From assembly GCF_039649665.1 (NCBI RefSeq), contig NZ_JBDJAW010000001.1:248001-312000 (forward strand): a stretch of DNA of 64,000 nt. Direction: 5' to 3'. Made by a program: the position numbers and the translations under genes. The first letter of the stretch is position 1. Each line of letters opens with the position of its first letter. The notes under the pieces are model-generated. The model made no database searches and had not been told where the DNA came from. It worked only from the letters and a program-made list of their open reading frames with translations. Below, one piece after another: positions 42,555-52,241 of this stretch. Source of the DNA: Microbispora sp. ZYX-F-249 (GTDB lineage Bacteria; Actinomycetota; Actinomycetes; Streptosporangiales; Streptosporangiaceae).

Positions 42555-43543
42555 GCGCCGACGCGGACACGAGGAGTGTGACGGAGGCCCGGCCCGGGAC
42601 GGCCCAGGCCGGGCCGGCCGTCGCACGACGAAGCGCCTTCGGGGACCGGCTGCGCCGGGACTGGCCGCTGCTGGTCATGGCCACGCCGATGCTGGTGCTG
42701 GTCACCGGCTTCTGGTGGATCCCGGCGCTGGGGAACGTCATCGCCTTCCAGGACTACAACCCGTTCACCGGCGGCATCCTGGGCAGCCCGATCATCGGGT
42801 TCACCAACTTCGCCCAGCTGTTCGGCGACCCGCAGTTCATCCGCGCGGTGGTGAACACGCTGGGCATCACCGCGTTCCAGCTCGTCTTCTACTTCCCGGT
42901 GCCGATCGCGCTCGCGCTGCTGCTCAACAGCGTGGTCTCCGGGCGGCTGCGGGCCCTCGTCCAGGGCATCGTCTACCTGCCCCATTTCTTCTCGTGGGTG
43001 CTGGTGGTCGCGATCTTCCAGCAGATGTTCGGCGGCGCCGGGCTGATCGCGCAGATCCTGCGCGACCACGGGCACTCCGGGATCGACTGGATGACGAACT
43101 CCGACACGTTCATCCTGCTGGTCACCGCGGAGACGGTCTGGAAGGACGCCGGGTGGGGCACGATCGTGTTCCTCGCCGCGCTCAGCACGATCGACCCCAA
43201 CCTGTACGAGGCCGCCGCGGTCGACGGGGCCCGCCGGTGGCGCCGGATGTGGCACATCACGCTGCCGGGGCTGCGGCCGGTCATCGTGCTGCTGCTGATC
43301 CTGCGGCTCGGCGACGCGCTCAACGTCGGCTTCGAGCAGTTCATGCTGCAGCGCAGCGCGGTCGGCAGCAAGGTGTCGGAGGTCTTCGACACCTTCGTCT
43401 ACTGGTCCGGCCTGCGCACCGGAGACCTGGGGTACGGCGCGGCGGCCGGCCTGTTCAAGGGCTTGGTCGGGCTGGTGCTCATCCTGGCGGCCAACCGGGT
43501 GGCGCACGCGCTGGGCGAGCGGGGGGTGTACTCGCGATCATGA
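42551..43543 (+). CDS. ABC sugar importer permease, LplB-like
   Basis: This 330-residue permease starts at a GTG overlapping the binding-protein stop (GTGA). A cytoplasmic tail of about 35 residues precedes six membrane segments and the EAA loop (YEAAAVDGARRWRRMWHITLPGL). The DYNPFTGG segment after the first helix is typical of LplB relatives. It forms a heterodimer with the next gene product. Confidence 0.94.
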   Translation: MSADADTRSVTEARPGTAQAGPAVARRSAFGDRLRRDWPLLVMATPMLVLVTGFWWIPALGNVIAFQDYNPFTGGILGSPIIGFTNFAQLFGDPQFIRAVVNTLGITAFQLVFYFPVPIALALLLNSVVSGRLRALVQGIVYLPHFFSWVLVVAIFQQMFGGAGLIAQILRDHGHSGIDWMTNSDTFILLVTAETVWKDAGWGTIVFLAALSTIDPNLYEAAAVDGARRWRRMWHITLPGLRPVIVLLLILRLGDALNVGFEQFMLQRSAVGSKVSEVFDTFVYWSGLRTGDLGYGAAAGLFKGLVGLVLILAANRVAHALGERGVYSRS

Positions 43544-44451
43544 GCAGGAAGAAGGTCTCCGGGCTCGCGCCCTGGGAGGAGCCGGGATCGCTCGCGGGCC
43601 GGGTCGGCAAGGGCGGCGCGCTGGCGCTCATCGTGCTCGCCGTGCTGCTGCCGCTCTACACGATCGTGCTGACCAGCCTGTCGTCGGCCGAGACGGTGAA
43701 CCGGGTGGGCGGCCTGGTGCTGGTGCCGGACGGCATCACGCTCGACGCGTACCGCCAGATCTTCTCCGACAGCGTGGTCAGCCGCGCGGTGCTGGTCAGC
43801 ACCGGCGTCACCGTCGTGGGCACGGCGGTCAGCCTCGCCGTCAGCGTCCTCGGGGCGTACGCGCTGTCGCGGCCGGGGTCGCTGTTCCACCGGCCGATAC
43901 TGTTCTGCGTCCTGCTGATGTTCGTGTTCTTCCCCGGGCTGATCCCGACCTACCTGATGGTCGCCTCGCTCGGGCTGAAGGACACGTACTGGTCGCTGAT
44001 CCTGCCGTCGGCCGTGTCGGCGTTCAACATCGTCGTGCTGCGGGCGTTCTTCATGAACATCCCGCACGAGCTGCTCGACAGCGCCCGCATCGACGGCGCC
44101 GGGGAGTTCCGCATCCTGTGGCGGATCGTGCTGCCGCTGTCGAAGGCGGTCACGGCGGTCATCGGCTTGTTCTACGCGGTCGGCTATTGGAACGCGTGGT
44201 TCAACGCGACGCTGTTCATCGACGACACCCGCAAGTGGCCGCTCGCGCTGATCCTGCGGCAGTACGTCGTGGACTCCAACCCCCTGCCGACCGCCACCGT
44301 GGGCGTCAGCGGCTTCGGGCACGTCGCGCCCCCCACGCTGGCCATCAAGATGGCCATCGTCGCCATCGCCGTGCTGCCCGCCCTCCTCATCTACCCGTTC
44401 GTGCAGCGGCACTTCACCAAGGGCGTGATCATCGGCGCCATCAAGGGCTGA
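43540..44451 (+). CDS. ABC sugar importer permease, LplC-like
   Basis: This 303-residue permease starts at an ATG overlapping the previous stop (ATGA). It has about six membrane segments, the EAA loop (ELLDSARIDGAGEFRILWRIVLPL) and the family's late WNAWFNATLFI segment. It completes the importer. A strong terminator hairpin follows. Confidence 0.94.
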   Translation: MSRKKVSGLAPWEEPGSLAGRVGKGGALALIVLAVLLPLYTIVLTSLSSAETVNRVGGLVLVPDGITLDAYRQIFSDSVVSRAVLVSTGVTVVGTAVSLAVSVLGAYALSRPGSLFHRPILFCVLLMFVFFPGLIPTYLMVASLGLKDTYWSLILPSAVSAFNIVVLRAFFMNIPHELLDSARIDGAGEFRILWRIVLPLSKAVTAVIGLFYAVGYWNAWFNATLFIDDTRKWPLALILRQYVVDSNPLPTATVGVSGFGHVAPPTLAIKMAIVAIAVLPALLIYPFVQRHFTKGVIIGAIKG

Positions 44452-44465
44452 GCCCTTCCTCCGAC

Positions 44466-44501
44466 CGACGCCCCGCCGCGCCTCCCACCGGCGGGGCGTC
44501 G
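44466..44501. terminator. Bidirectional terminator between importer and LacI gene
   Basis: A perfect 13-bp stem (CGACGCCCCGCCG with CGGCGGGGCGTCG) and a ten-base loop. It lies between the converging importer operon and regulator gene and can serve both. Confidence 0.75.
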
Positions 44502-44512
44502 CCACGCTCGGG

Positions 44513-45562
44513 TCAGTGATCCGCCGGCCGGGCGGTGCTCCGCCGGACGGTGAGGGTGGTGGCCAGTTCGAGACCGACCTGCGGCGTCGGCTCGCCGCGC
44601 CCCAGGGCGAGCGCCAGTTCGGTGGCGGCCGCCGCCATCTCGGCGAGCGGCTGGTGGACGGTGGTCAGCGGCGGATCGACCAGGGCGGCCACGGGCAGGT
44701 CGTCGAAGCCGACCACGCTCAGGTCCGCCGGAATCCGCAGTCCCAGCTCCCGCGCGGCCTCGTAGACGCCGAGCGCCTGCAGGTCGTTGCAGGCGAAGAC
44801 CGCCGTGGGAGGGTCCGCTCGGTCCAGCAGGGCGAGCGCGGCGGTCCGGCCGTCCTGCCTGGTGAGGTCGGCACGCACCACGAGGTCCGGGTCCATCGCG
44901 AGCCCGGCGGCCTCCAGGGCGGAGCGGTAGCCGTCCAGTCTGGCCCGGCAGCACAGGACCCCGTCCGGTCCGGAGATCATGCCGATGCGGCGGTGGCCCA
45001 GCCCGATCAGGTGGCGGGTGGCGGACCGGCCGCCCGCCCAGTTCGTCGCGCCGACGAAGGGGACGCCGTCCGGCAGCTCGGTCGTGGGGTCGAAGACCAC
45101 GAAGGGGATGTCGTTGGCGCGTAGCCTGTCGCGCTGCTCCTCCGTCAACTGGGCCACGGTCACGACGCAGGCGGGGCGGCGGGCCAGCGTGTCGTCGATC
45201 GGGTGGTCCCCCGTGTCACGCCGCGGACCGAACTCCGTCAGCACGACCCCTACGCGGTGCTCGCGAGCCACCCGCTCGACCCCGCGGATGATCTCGATCC
45301 CCCACAGGTCCTCCAGCTGTCCGAAGACGAGTTCCAGTAGGTTCCTGCGGTTGCTTTTGCGGTACCCGTACTCGTGGATGAGCGCCTCGACGCGGGCGCG
45401 GGTGTCCGCCGACACGCCGGAACGGCCGTTGACGACCTTGGACACCGTGGGGATCGACACCCCGGCGGTCTCGGCGATGTAGGAGATGGTCACGGGCCGC
45501 GCCGGATCGCCTTTCGGGCGTTCCCGGCCGGCAACGGGTCCGTCCGGCCCGGCATACGACAA
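44513..45562 (-). CDS. LacI-family transcriptional repressor
   Basis: This 349-residue regulator has a N-terminal HTH (about 25-70: TISYIAETAGVSIPTVSKVVNG) with hinge RVEALIHEYGYRKS, then a sugar-binding domain (VVFDPTTELPDGVPFVGATN, IGMISGPDG, FACNDLQALGVYEAA, VVGFDD). TTG 45562 was chosen because it follows a strong AAGGAGG; a GTG near residue 24 is weaker. It probably represses the adjacent importer and perhaps the divergent cellulase, with a sugar as inducer. Candidate operators are GTTTC/GAAAC palindromes or the site at 45820-45848. Confidence 0.92.
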   Translation of the reverse strand: MSYAGPDGPVAGRERPKGDPARPVTISYIAETAGVSIPTVSKVVNGRSGVSADTRARVEALIHEYGYRKSNRRNLLELVFGQLEDLWGIEIIRGVERVAREHRVGVVLTEFGPRRDTGDHPIDDTLARRPACVVTVAQLTEEQRDRLRANDIPFVVFDPTTELPDGVPFVGATNWAGGRSATRHLIGLGHRRIGMISGPDGVLCCRARLDGYRSALEAAGLAMDPDLVVRADLTRQDGRTAALALLDRADPPTAVFACNDLQALGVYEAARELGLRIPADLSVVGFDDLPVAALVDPPLTTVHQPLAEMAAAATELALALGRGEPTPQVGLELATTLTVRRSTARPADH

Positions 45563-45819
45563 CTCGGTCCCCCTCCTTGCCGGCCCGGCGCCGCGTCCTG
45601 CCGTCCCGCCCGTCGAACGTCGCGGGCGCGCTCACGGCGAAAGGATAACCCGTCGGGCCGCGCCGGTCGCCCGCGTGCGCGACCGCCGGCGCAGTGAAAC
45701 TTTCAGCCTCGTTTTCCGCTGGTTATCCAACAAATTATCGCCGTCATCGGGCATGTCCCTGCGCGCCCGTTCGAGGCCCATGCGTGAGGCAGTGGCCCTC
45801 GACAGATCGGGCTGTTATG

Positions 45820-45848
45820 TTTCCGGCGAATTATCGGAAAGTTTTCCG
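45820..45848 (+). promoter_or_regulatory. Cellulase control region with TTTCCG/CGGAAA half sites
   Basis: Three half sites alternate: TTTCCG (45820-45825), CGGAAA (45835-45840) and TTTCCG (45843-45848). The last two form the palindrome CGGAAA-GT-TTTCCG. They lie about 77 bases before the cellulase start and share a GGAAA/TTTCC core with the chitinase operator at 6027-6043. The 45563-45924 stretch otherwise holds no gene. Confidence 0.5.
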
Positions 45849-45924
45849 GCAAATGAGCCGACTTGTTTCGCAGTCGAGATCGGCCGGCGCAGTCCACGGC
45901 TGACGCGCACAAGGGAGAGCAACG

Positions 45925-48075
45925 GTGAATCTGCACAGGTTACGAAGAGCTCGGCTGCGGGCCGGCGCGATCGCCGGCGTCGTGGTCGCGCTGCTGCTGG
46001 CAGGGATTTCGACGGCCGTGGGCGCCCAGGCGGCGGCCGGCTGCCGCGTGGCGTACACCGTCTCGGCCCAGTGGCCCGGCGGGTTCACCGCCAACGTGAA
46101 CGTGACCAACCTCGGCGACCCGGTCAACGGCTGGCGTCTGGCCTGGACGTTCCCGTCCGGGCAGCGGGTGACCCAGGCGTGGAGCAGTACGATCACCGCG
46201 TCGGGCGCGCAGGTCACCGCCGTGAACGAAAGCTGGAACGCGGCCATCGCGACCGGCGCGACGGTCTCCTTCGGCTTCAACGGGTCGTGGTCGGGCGCCA
46301 ACACCGCGCCGGACACCTTCACGCTCAACGGCGTCGCGTGCACCGGGAGCGCCGGGCCCTCGCCGTCGGCCAGTCCGTCGCGGTCCCCCAGCCCTTCGCC
46401 GTCGGCCGGCCCGTCGCGATCCCCCTCGCCGTCTCCCTCGCCCAGCCCGTCGCCGTCTCCCTCGCCGTCGGCGTCTCCGCAGCCGGGCGACGCGATGGCC
46501 AGGGTGGCCGCCATGCAGCCCGGCTGGAACCTGGGCAACACCTTCGACGCGATCCCCGACGAGACCTCATGGGGCAACCCGACGACGACCCAGGCCATGC
46601 TGCACTACGTGCGGTCCCAGGGATACAACAGCATCCGCATCCCGATCACCTGGAGCAACCACCACGGCCCGGCGCCGGACTACACCCTCGACGCCGCCTG
46701 GCTGAGCCGCGTCCGCCAGGTGGTCGACTGGTCGCTCGCCGAGGGCTTCCACGTGATGATCAACATGCATCACGACTCCTGGCAGTGGATCAACGGATAC
46801 CCCGGTGACCGCACGACCGTGATGAACCGGTACGACGCGCTGTGGCGGCAGCTCGCCGGCACGTTCCGTGACTACTCCCAGAAGCTGGTGTTCGAAAGCG
46901 TCAACGAGCCGCAGTTCACCGGCACCTCGGGCGACAGCGAGAGCGACCAGGTGCTGAACGAGCTCAACACCGCGTTCGTCCGCCTTGTGCGCGCGTCCGG
47001 CGGCGGCAACGCCACCCGGCTGCTCGTCCTGCCCACCCTGTACACGAGCTCCGAGCAGGCCCGGCTGGACGCGTTGGCGGGCACCTTCGACCAACTGCAC
47101 GACCCCAACCTCGCCGCGACGGTGCACTTCTACGGCTGGTGGCCGTTCAGCGCCAACATCGCCGGCGGCACCCGCTACGACAGCAACGTCGAAAGCGACC
47201 TGGTCAGCGGCTTCGACCGGGTGTACGACACGTTCGTGTCCCGCGGGATCCCCGTGATCGTCGGAGAGTGGGCGCTGCTCGCCTACGACTACACCCGGCC
47301 CGGCATCATCGAACGCGGCGAGTTCCTGAAGTTCATCGAGGCCGTCGGCTACAACGCCCGCATCCGCAAGCTCACCACCATGCTCTGGGACGCGGGCTCG
47401 TTCCTGGACCGCAACGAGCTGCGATGGCGGGACCAGGGCATCTACGAGATGATGAAGGCCAGCTGGACCATGCGATCCGGCACGGCCTCCTCCGATCAGG
47501 TGTATCTCCCACGCAGTGGCACGATCACCGCCAAGACGCTCACGCTCAACCTCAACGGCACCTCGTTCCAGGGCCTGCGACAGGGCAGCGCCACCCTCGC
47601 CAACGGCGCGGACTACACCGTGTCCGGCAACACGCTGACCCTCACCGCGGCGGCCCTCACCCGGCTGGCCGGAAACCGGGCCTACGGCGTGAACGCCACC
47701 ATCGAGGCCCGCTTCTCCCAGGGCGCACCCTGGCAGATCAGCGTCATCACCTCCGACCCGCCGACCCAGGCCGCCGCCACCGGCACGACCTCCTCGTTCT
47801 CCATCCCCACTCAGTTCCGCGGCGACCAGCTCGCCACGATGGAGGCCAAGTACGCCGACGGCAGCCCCGCGGGACCGGCCAACTGGACCTCGTACAAGGA
47901 GTTCTGGGCGTCCTTCCAGCCCGACTACACCGCGAACACCATCATCCTGAAACCCGAGTTCTTCAACGAGGTGAACGACGGCCGCGTGACCCTCACCTTC
48001 CACTTCTGGAGCGGCACGAAGATCACCTACTACATCACCAAGTCCGGCACCACGGTGACCGGTGGCACCACCTGA
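45925..48075 (+). CDS. Secreted cellulase: CBM2 - Ser/Pro linker - GH5 - CBM_X2 (Ig-like) - CBM46
   Basis: This 716-residue exported endoglucanase has a signal peptide (about 1-37), a CBM2 cellulose-binding module (about 39-138, Cys at each end), a Ser/Pro linker (about 143-188) and a GH5 barrel (about 190-515). The acid/base is Glu328 in SVNEPQF and the nucleophile Glu448 in VGEWALL. An Ig-like CBM_X2 domain (about 520-610) and a CBM46-like module follow; in Bacillus Cel5B that trio forms one cleft for xyloglucan and beta-glucan. GTG 45925 follows AGGGAGAG. Classical beta-glucanase; CBM2 addition makes it strongly cellulose-targeted. Confidence 0.95.
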   Translation: MNLHRLRRARLRAGAIAGVVVALLLAGISTAVGAQAAAGCRVAYTVSAQWPGGFTANVNVTNLGDPVNGWRLAWTFPSGQRVTQAWSSTITASGAQVTAVNESWNAAIATGATVSFGFNGSWSGANTAPDTFTLNGVACTGSAGPSPSASPSRSPSPSPSAGPSRSPSPSPSPSPSPSPSPSASPQPGDAMARVAAMQPGWNLGNTFDAIPDETSWGNPTTTQAMLHYVRSQGYNSIRIPITWSNHHGPAPDYTLDAAWLSRVRQVVDWSLAEGFHVMINMHHDSWQWINGYPGDRTTVMNRYDALWRQLAGTFRDYSQKLVFESVNEPQFTGTSGDSESDQVLNELNTAFVRLVRASGGGNATRLLVLPTLYTSSEQARLDALAGTFDQLHDPNLAATVHFYGWWPFSANIAGGTRYDSNVESDLVSGFDRVYDTFVSRGIPVIVGEWALLAYDYTRPGIIERGEFLKFIEAVGYNARIRKLTTMLWDAGSFLDRNELRWRDQGIYEMMKASWTMRSGTASSDQVYLPRSGTITAKTLTLNLNGTSFQGLRQGSATLANGADYTVSGNTLTLTAAALTRLAGNRAYGVNATIEARFSQGAPWQISVITSDPPTQAAATGTTSSFSIPTQFRGDQLATMEAKYADGSPAGPANWTSYKEFWASFQPDYTANTIILKPEFFNEVNDGRVTLTFHFWSGTKITYYITKSGTTVTGGTT
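46351..46487 (+). repeat. Low-complexity Ser/Pro linker repeat in the cellulase gene
   Basis: Reiterated CCGTCG/CCCTCG-type hexamers encode an SPSPS linker of about 45 residues between CBM2 and GH5. Such runs are prone to copy-number change and assembly error. Confidence 0.8.
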
Positions 48076-48080
48076 CGAGC

Positions 48081-48125
48081 GACGTACCGGTGTCGCGGCC
48101 GCACCGGCCGCGGCACCCGTACGTC
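48081..48125. terminator. Long imperfect terminator hairpin between cellulase and GH95-type gene
   Basis: GACGTAC, GGTG and CGCGGCC pair with GGCCGCG, CACC and GTACGTC, interrupted by single mismatches, in the 51-base gap between two convergent genes. It can act in both directions. Confidence 0.7.
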
Positions 48126-48126
48126 G

Positions 48127-50268
48127 TCAGCGGCGGGTCTCGGGGGTGGTGACGGTGAGGCGGCGGGAGGCGGCGCCGGACAGGACGGCTTCGACGCCCT
48201 CGGGAGACCAGGTCAGGCGCTCGACGACGACGCCGCGCCGGGCGCGCAGGCCGCGCACCTCGCCGGACGGCCAGGGGCAGGCCGGGAGCAGGTCGAGGCG
48301 GTCGCCCTCCGACCGGACGAGCATCGCGGCGACCAGCGCGGGGACCCCGCCGCACACGTCCACGTTGAAGATGGCGTCGCGGTTGTGGGTGGAGACCATG
48401 TTGGCCCGCCAGTAACGGGTGACCAGCAGGTCGAGGGCCTGCGAGGCCTCCGTCGTCATGCCGAGGTTCGCGGCGGCCAGGCCCAGCTGGACCAGCCCGA
48501 AGGCCATCTCGTCCGACTCCGCTCCGCGCCACCATTCCAGCCGCCGGCGTACGGCCTCGGCCCCCGCGGCGCGCAGGGCCGGGTCGGCCGCCTCACCGGT
48601 GTCGTACCAGAACGGGTAGAGGTGCGAGGCGTGCCGGTGGGCGTGGTTGTCCTCCAGCGTGAGACCGGGTGGCGGCGCCCACTCCGACAACTCGCCCGTG
48701 GGCGCGATCCGGTACGCCGGCAGGCGGTCGCGCAGGGCCTGCCACCGGTGCGCGCCGAGCGACAGCTCCCCGTGCGCCCGGACGAGGTTGCGCAGCAGGT
48801 CGCGTACGGCGGCGATGTCCATCGTGGCGTTGACGCACGCCTGGGCGTCGCCGCCGGAAGGGGCGTTCTCCGGCGAGTAGGACGGCGCGAAGTTCCCGTG
48901 CTCGTCCAGGAAGTCCTCGTAGAACTCGGCCGCCTCGGTCATGAACGGCAGCGCACGGTCCCGGAGGAAGCCGAGGTCGCCCGTGTGGTCGTAGTAGTCG
49001 TAGTAGAGCCGCGACAGCCAGGCCGCCCCCGCCGTCCAGAAGGTCAGGCACCACGTGGGACCGAAGTGGTTGTGCCTGCCGTGGGTCGAGACGTGGGCCG
49101 GTACGAGGATCCCCCGGCAGCCGTACAGCCCGCGGGCGTTGTCCCGGAAGTCGGGCAGGAGACGTTCGAGCAGGTCGAAGACCGGGAGCAGGAGCTCGGG
49201 CGTGCCGGTGGCGAGCAGCCCGGCGACCGCCGCCTGCAGGTTGCCGTCGAGGGTGTAGCCGGACTGCCACGGCGGCCGGAACGTCCCGCTCCACACGCCC
49301 TGCAGAGTCGGCGGCAGCTCCCCCACGCTGGAGACGATCGCGTACCTCGCCGCCGCGAAGACGGCCTCGACCAGCTCGGGCCCGCCGCGCGCGAGCAGGT
49401 CCTCGCTCGCGGGGCGCGCGTCGCGGCCGCCGAGGCGGAGGCGTACGCGTCCGGCCAGGTCGCCGTGGATCGCGGCGTGGTCCCGCAGGAGCCGGGCGGC
49501 GTCGGGGACGATCCGGTCCAGCGGGTACGGCTCGGCCGGGGCGGGGTGGACGACGGTCCGGGCGAGGATCGTGACCTCCCGCGCGCCGTGCACCTCCAGC
49601 ACGCCGCCGCCCGCCCGCAGGCGGCCGCCCGCGGCGTGGACACGGCACTCGACGGTGTATCCCGTGACGGCCCGCCGTCGGGAGAAGTCGCCGGTCAGCT
49701 CCAGCCGGTCGGGGGCGGCCAGTGCCGCGTACGTGACCGGGGCGGGGGGTTCCCCGGCGACCGGCGCGAGCGCGAGGGTCCCCGAGACCTCGCCCAGGAG
49801 GCGGATCACCACGACGTCGCGGGCGCGGGAGACGAAGACCTCCTGCCTGAGGACCCCGGGCCATTCCTGCGTCACCAGCCCGGTCGTGAAGTCGCAGCTC
49901 CGCCCGTAGCCCTCCGGCGCCGTCCCGTGTGTGTAGGTCAGCGTGCCCGCGCCGATCAGCGGGTCGACCCAGCGCAGGTCGGCGTAGCCGGGATCCTGTT
50001 CGACGGCCACCTCCGTCACCCGCTCGGCCGCCCGCCGGAACTCCCCCGCGTGGAGCAGCGCGCGCAGCTCCGGCAGGATCCGGGCGGTGTGCGGCGGGTC
50101 GATCGGCGGCAGCGTGGGCAGGAACAGCCGCTCGTGCGACAGCGTGACCCGCATCTCGGGGCCCGCGCCGTAGACCAGGGCGCCCTGCCGGCCGTTCCCG
50201 CTGATCAGCGCGTGCTCCCAGTCACCCGTACGGGTGCGCGAGACGAAGCCGTTGACTCCTTGATCCAC
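48127..50268 (-). CDS. GH95-type glycosidase (alpha-L-fucosidase/alpha-L-galactosidase family)
   Basis: This 713-residue enzyme has the GH95 layout: an N-terminal beta-sandwich (ALISGNGRQGALVYG), linker helices and an alpha/alpha barrel. The barrel has TLQGVWSGTF, YTLDGNLQAAVAGL, FAPSYSPENAP, NHAHRHASHLYPFWY and a late VCGGVPALVAAML. It lacks a signal peptide, so it likely acts on imported oligosaccharides. GTG start; it diverges from the GH42 gene by 56 bases, suggesting a shared promoter region and use on one substrate. Which sugar is removed (fucose or galactose) is not settled. Confidence 0.88.
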   Translation of the reverse strand: MDQGVNGFVSRTRTGDWEHALISGNGRQGALVYGAGPEMRVTLSHERLFLPTLPPIDPPHTARILPELRALLHAGEFRRAAERVTEVAVEQDPGYADLRWVDPLIGAGTLTYTHGTAPEGYGRSCDFTTGLVTQEWPGVLRQEVFVSRARDVVVIRLLGEVSGTLALAPVAGEPPAPVTYAALAAPDRLELTGDFSRRRAVTGYTVECRVHAAGGRLRAGGGVLEVHGAREVTILARTVVHPAPAEPYPLDRIVPDAARLLRDHAAIHGDLAGRVRLRLGGRDARPASEDLLARGGPELVEAVFAAARYAIVSSVGELPPTLQGVWSGTFRPPWQSGYTLDGNLQAAVAGLLATGTPELLLPVFDLLERLLPDFRDNARGLYGCRGILVPAHVSTHGRHNHFGPTWCLTFWTAGAAWLSRLYYDYYDHTGDLGFLRDRALPFMTEAAEFYEDFLDEHGNFAPSYSPENAPSGGDAQACVNATMDIAAVRDLLRNLVRAHGELSLGAHRWQALRDRLPAYRIAPTGELSEWAPPPGLTLEDNHAHRHASHLYPFWYDTGEAADPALRAAGAEAVRRRLEWWRGAESDEMAFGLVQLGLAAANLGMTTEASQALDLLVTRYWRANMVSTHNRDAIFNVDVCGGVPALVAAMLVRSEGDRLDLLPACPWPSGEVRGLRARRGVVVERLTWSPEGVEAVLSGAASRRLTVTTPETRR

Positions 50269-50324
50269 CCGAATTAGTTTGGCATCCGGCCTAAAGAAGG
50301 GCCAGCCTGAAGAAGGGCACGTGC

Positions 50325-52232
50325 ATGCCGCTCTGGTACGGCGGGGACTACAACCCGGAGCAGTGGCCCGAGGAGGTCTGGGCCGAGGACGTCGCGCTCA
50401 TGCGCCGGGCCGGAGTCACCCTCGTGACCGTGGGCGTCTTCTCCTGGGCACGGCTGGAGCCGTCCGAGGGCCGGCACACCTTCGGCTGGCTCGACCGCGT
50501 GCTCGGGCTGCTCGCCGAGGGCGGGATCCGGGTGGACCTCGCCGTCCCGACGGCCTCTCCCCCGCCGTGGTTCTCCCTGGCGCACCCCGACGCCCTGACC
50601 GTCACCCGGGACGGCGTACGGCTCACGCACGGCAGCCGCGACACCTACTGCGTGAGCGCCCCGGCCTACCGCGAGGCGTCGCTGCGGATCACCCGCGCCC
50701 TCGCCGAGCGCTACCGTGACCACCCCGCGCTGGCGATGTGGCACGTGCACAACGAGTACGGCACGCCCTGCCACTGCGACCACGCCGCGGCGGCGTTCCG
50801 GGCCTGGCTGCGGGAACGGTACGGCGACCTCGACGCGCTCAACGACGCGTGGACGACGGCGTTCTGGGGCCAGCACTACTCGGACTGGGCGCAGATCACC
50901 CCGCCCCGGGCGACGCAGTATCTCCAGAACCCCGCGCAGGCGCTCGACTTCCGCAGGTTCGTCTCCGACGAGATGCTCGCCCACTTCCGCGAGCAGCGCG
51001 ACCTGCTGCGCGGCCTGACCCCCGGCGTGCCCGTCACCACCAACTACGTGCTGGCCGGCTGGGCCTCGGTCGACCACTGGAAGTGGTCCCGCGAGGTCGA
51101 CCTCGTCGCCGTCGACCACTATCCCGCGGGGCAGGGCATGGCGGCGGCCGAGCAGAGCGCCTTCGCCGCCGACCTGGCCAGGTCGTGGGCGGGCGGGCGG
51201 CCCTGGCTGCTCATGGAGCAGGCCACGGGGTACGTGACGGGCCCCCGCATGGCGGCCAAGGAGCCCGGGGAGATCGCCAGGCACAGCCTGCAGCACGTCG
51301 CCCGCGGCTCGACGGGCGCGCTGTTCTTCCAGTGGCGGGCCTCCCGCGGCGGCGCCGAGCAGTGGCACCCGGGCATGGTCCCGCACGCGGGCCCGGACTC
51401 ACGCGTCTTCCGCGAGGTCTGCGCCCTGGGCGAGGCGCTGCGCCGGATCCCCGCACCACCCGGCGGGCCCCTCGTCGAGGCGGAGGCCGCGATCCTGTGG
51501 GACGAGGAGGCGTGGTGGGCCGTCCAGGGGCCCGGCCTGCCGTCCACCGAGATCGACTACCTCGCGGCGGTCGAGCAGGCCCACCGGGTGCTGTGGCGGC
51601 AGGGCGTGACCGCCTGCTTCGCCCATCCGTCGCACGATCTGCCGGCGTACCGGGCCGTCCTCGTGCCGAGCCTCTACCTCGTCTCCGACGAGGCCGCCGG
51701 CAACCTCGCGGCGTACGTCGAGGGCGGCGGCACGCTCGTCGTGTCGCACTTCAGCGGGATCGCCGACGAGCACACCCGGGTGCGGACGGGCGGCTACCCG
51801 GGGGCGTTGCGCGAGGTCCTCGGCATCCGCGTGGAGGAATTCCGCCCGCTCGCCGACGAGGTGGAGCTGCCGGAACTCGGCCGCGCGACGGTGTGGAGCG
51901 AGGTCGTCCACCTGGCCGGGGCCGAGGCGGTCGCCCGCTACCCCGGCGGCGGGCCCGCGGTCACCCGCCACCGCTACGGCGGCGGCACGGCCTGGTACGT
52001 CTCGACGCGGCTCGACGACCCCGGTTACGCCCGGCTGCTGGCCGCCGCCGGCCTGGCGGGCGGCGGCGTCCCCGGCGTCGAGATCGTGCGGCGGCGCGAT
52101 CACGTCTTCGCCCTCAACCACACGGGGGACGAGCAGCCCGTGCCGATCGACGGCACCGATCTGATCACGGGCAGGCCCGTCACCGGCGTCCTGCGACCCG
52201 GGCAGTGCGTCGTGGTGCGGAGCGCGCGGTAG
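50325..52232 (+). CDS. GH42 beta-galactosidase
   Basis: This 635-residue enzyme opens with YGGDYNPEQWPEEVW, typical of GH42. The catalytic barrel has acid/base Glu144 in HVHNEYG and nucleophile Glu298 in LMEQATG; a trimerisation domain and a small C-terminal beta domain follow. Cys residues in CHCD near 150 may bind zinc as in other GH42 enzymes. No signal peptide, so it is cytoplasmic. ATG follows AGAAGG. It diverges from the GH95-type gene, suggesting joint removal of fucosyl or galactosyl and beta-galactosyl groups, for example from xyloglucan or galactan fragments. Confidence 0.94.
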   Translation: MPLWYGGDYNPEQWPEEVWAEDVALMRRAGVTLVTVGVFSWARLEPSEGRHTFGWLDRVLGLLAEGGIRVDLAVPTASPPPWFSLAHPDALTVTRDGVRLTHGSRDTYCVSAPAYREASLRITRALAERYRDHPALAMWHVHNEYGTPCHCDHAAAAFRAWLRERYGDLDALNDAWTTAFWGQHYSDWAQITPPRATQYLQNPAQALDFRRFVSDEMLAHFREQRDLLRGLTPGVPVTTNYVLAGWASVDHWKWSREVDLVAVDHYPAGQGMAAAEQSAFAADLARSWAGGRPWLLMEQATGYVTGPRMAAKEPGEIARHSLQHVARGSTGALFFQWRASRGGAEQWHPGMVPHAGPDSRVFREVCALGEALRRIPAPPGGPLVEAEAAILWDEEAWWAVQGPGLPSTEIDYLAAVEQAHRVLWRQGVTACFAHPSHDLPAYRAVLVPSLYLVSDEAAGNLAAYVEGGGTLVVSHFSGIADEHTRVRTGGYPGALREVLGIRVEEFRPLADEVELPELGRATVWSEVVHLAGAEAVARYPGGGPAVTRHRYGGGTAWYVSTRLDDPGYARLLAAAGLAGGGVPGVEIVRRRDHVFALNHTGDEQPVPIDGTDLITGRPVTGVLRPGQCVVVRSAR

Positions 52233-52241
52233 GCCGGGCCG

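Noticed and set aside
46351..46487. Repetitive tract considered as CRISPR or satellite DNA
   Set aside because: The repeats are in-frame Ser/Pro codons of a cellulase linker with no spacers or equal units.
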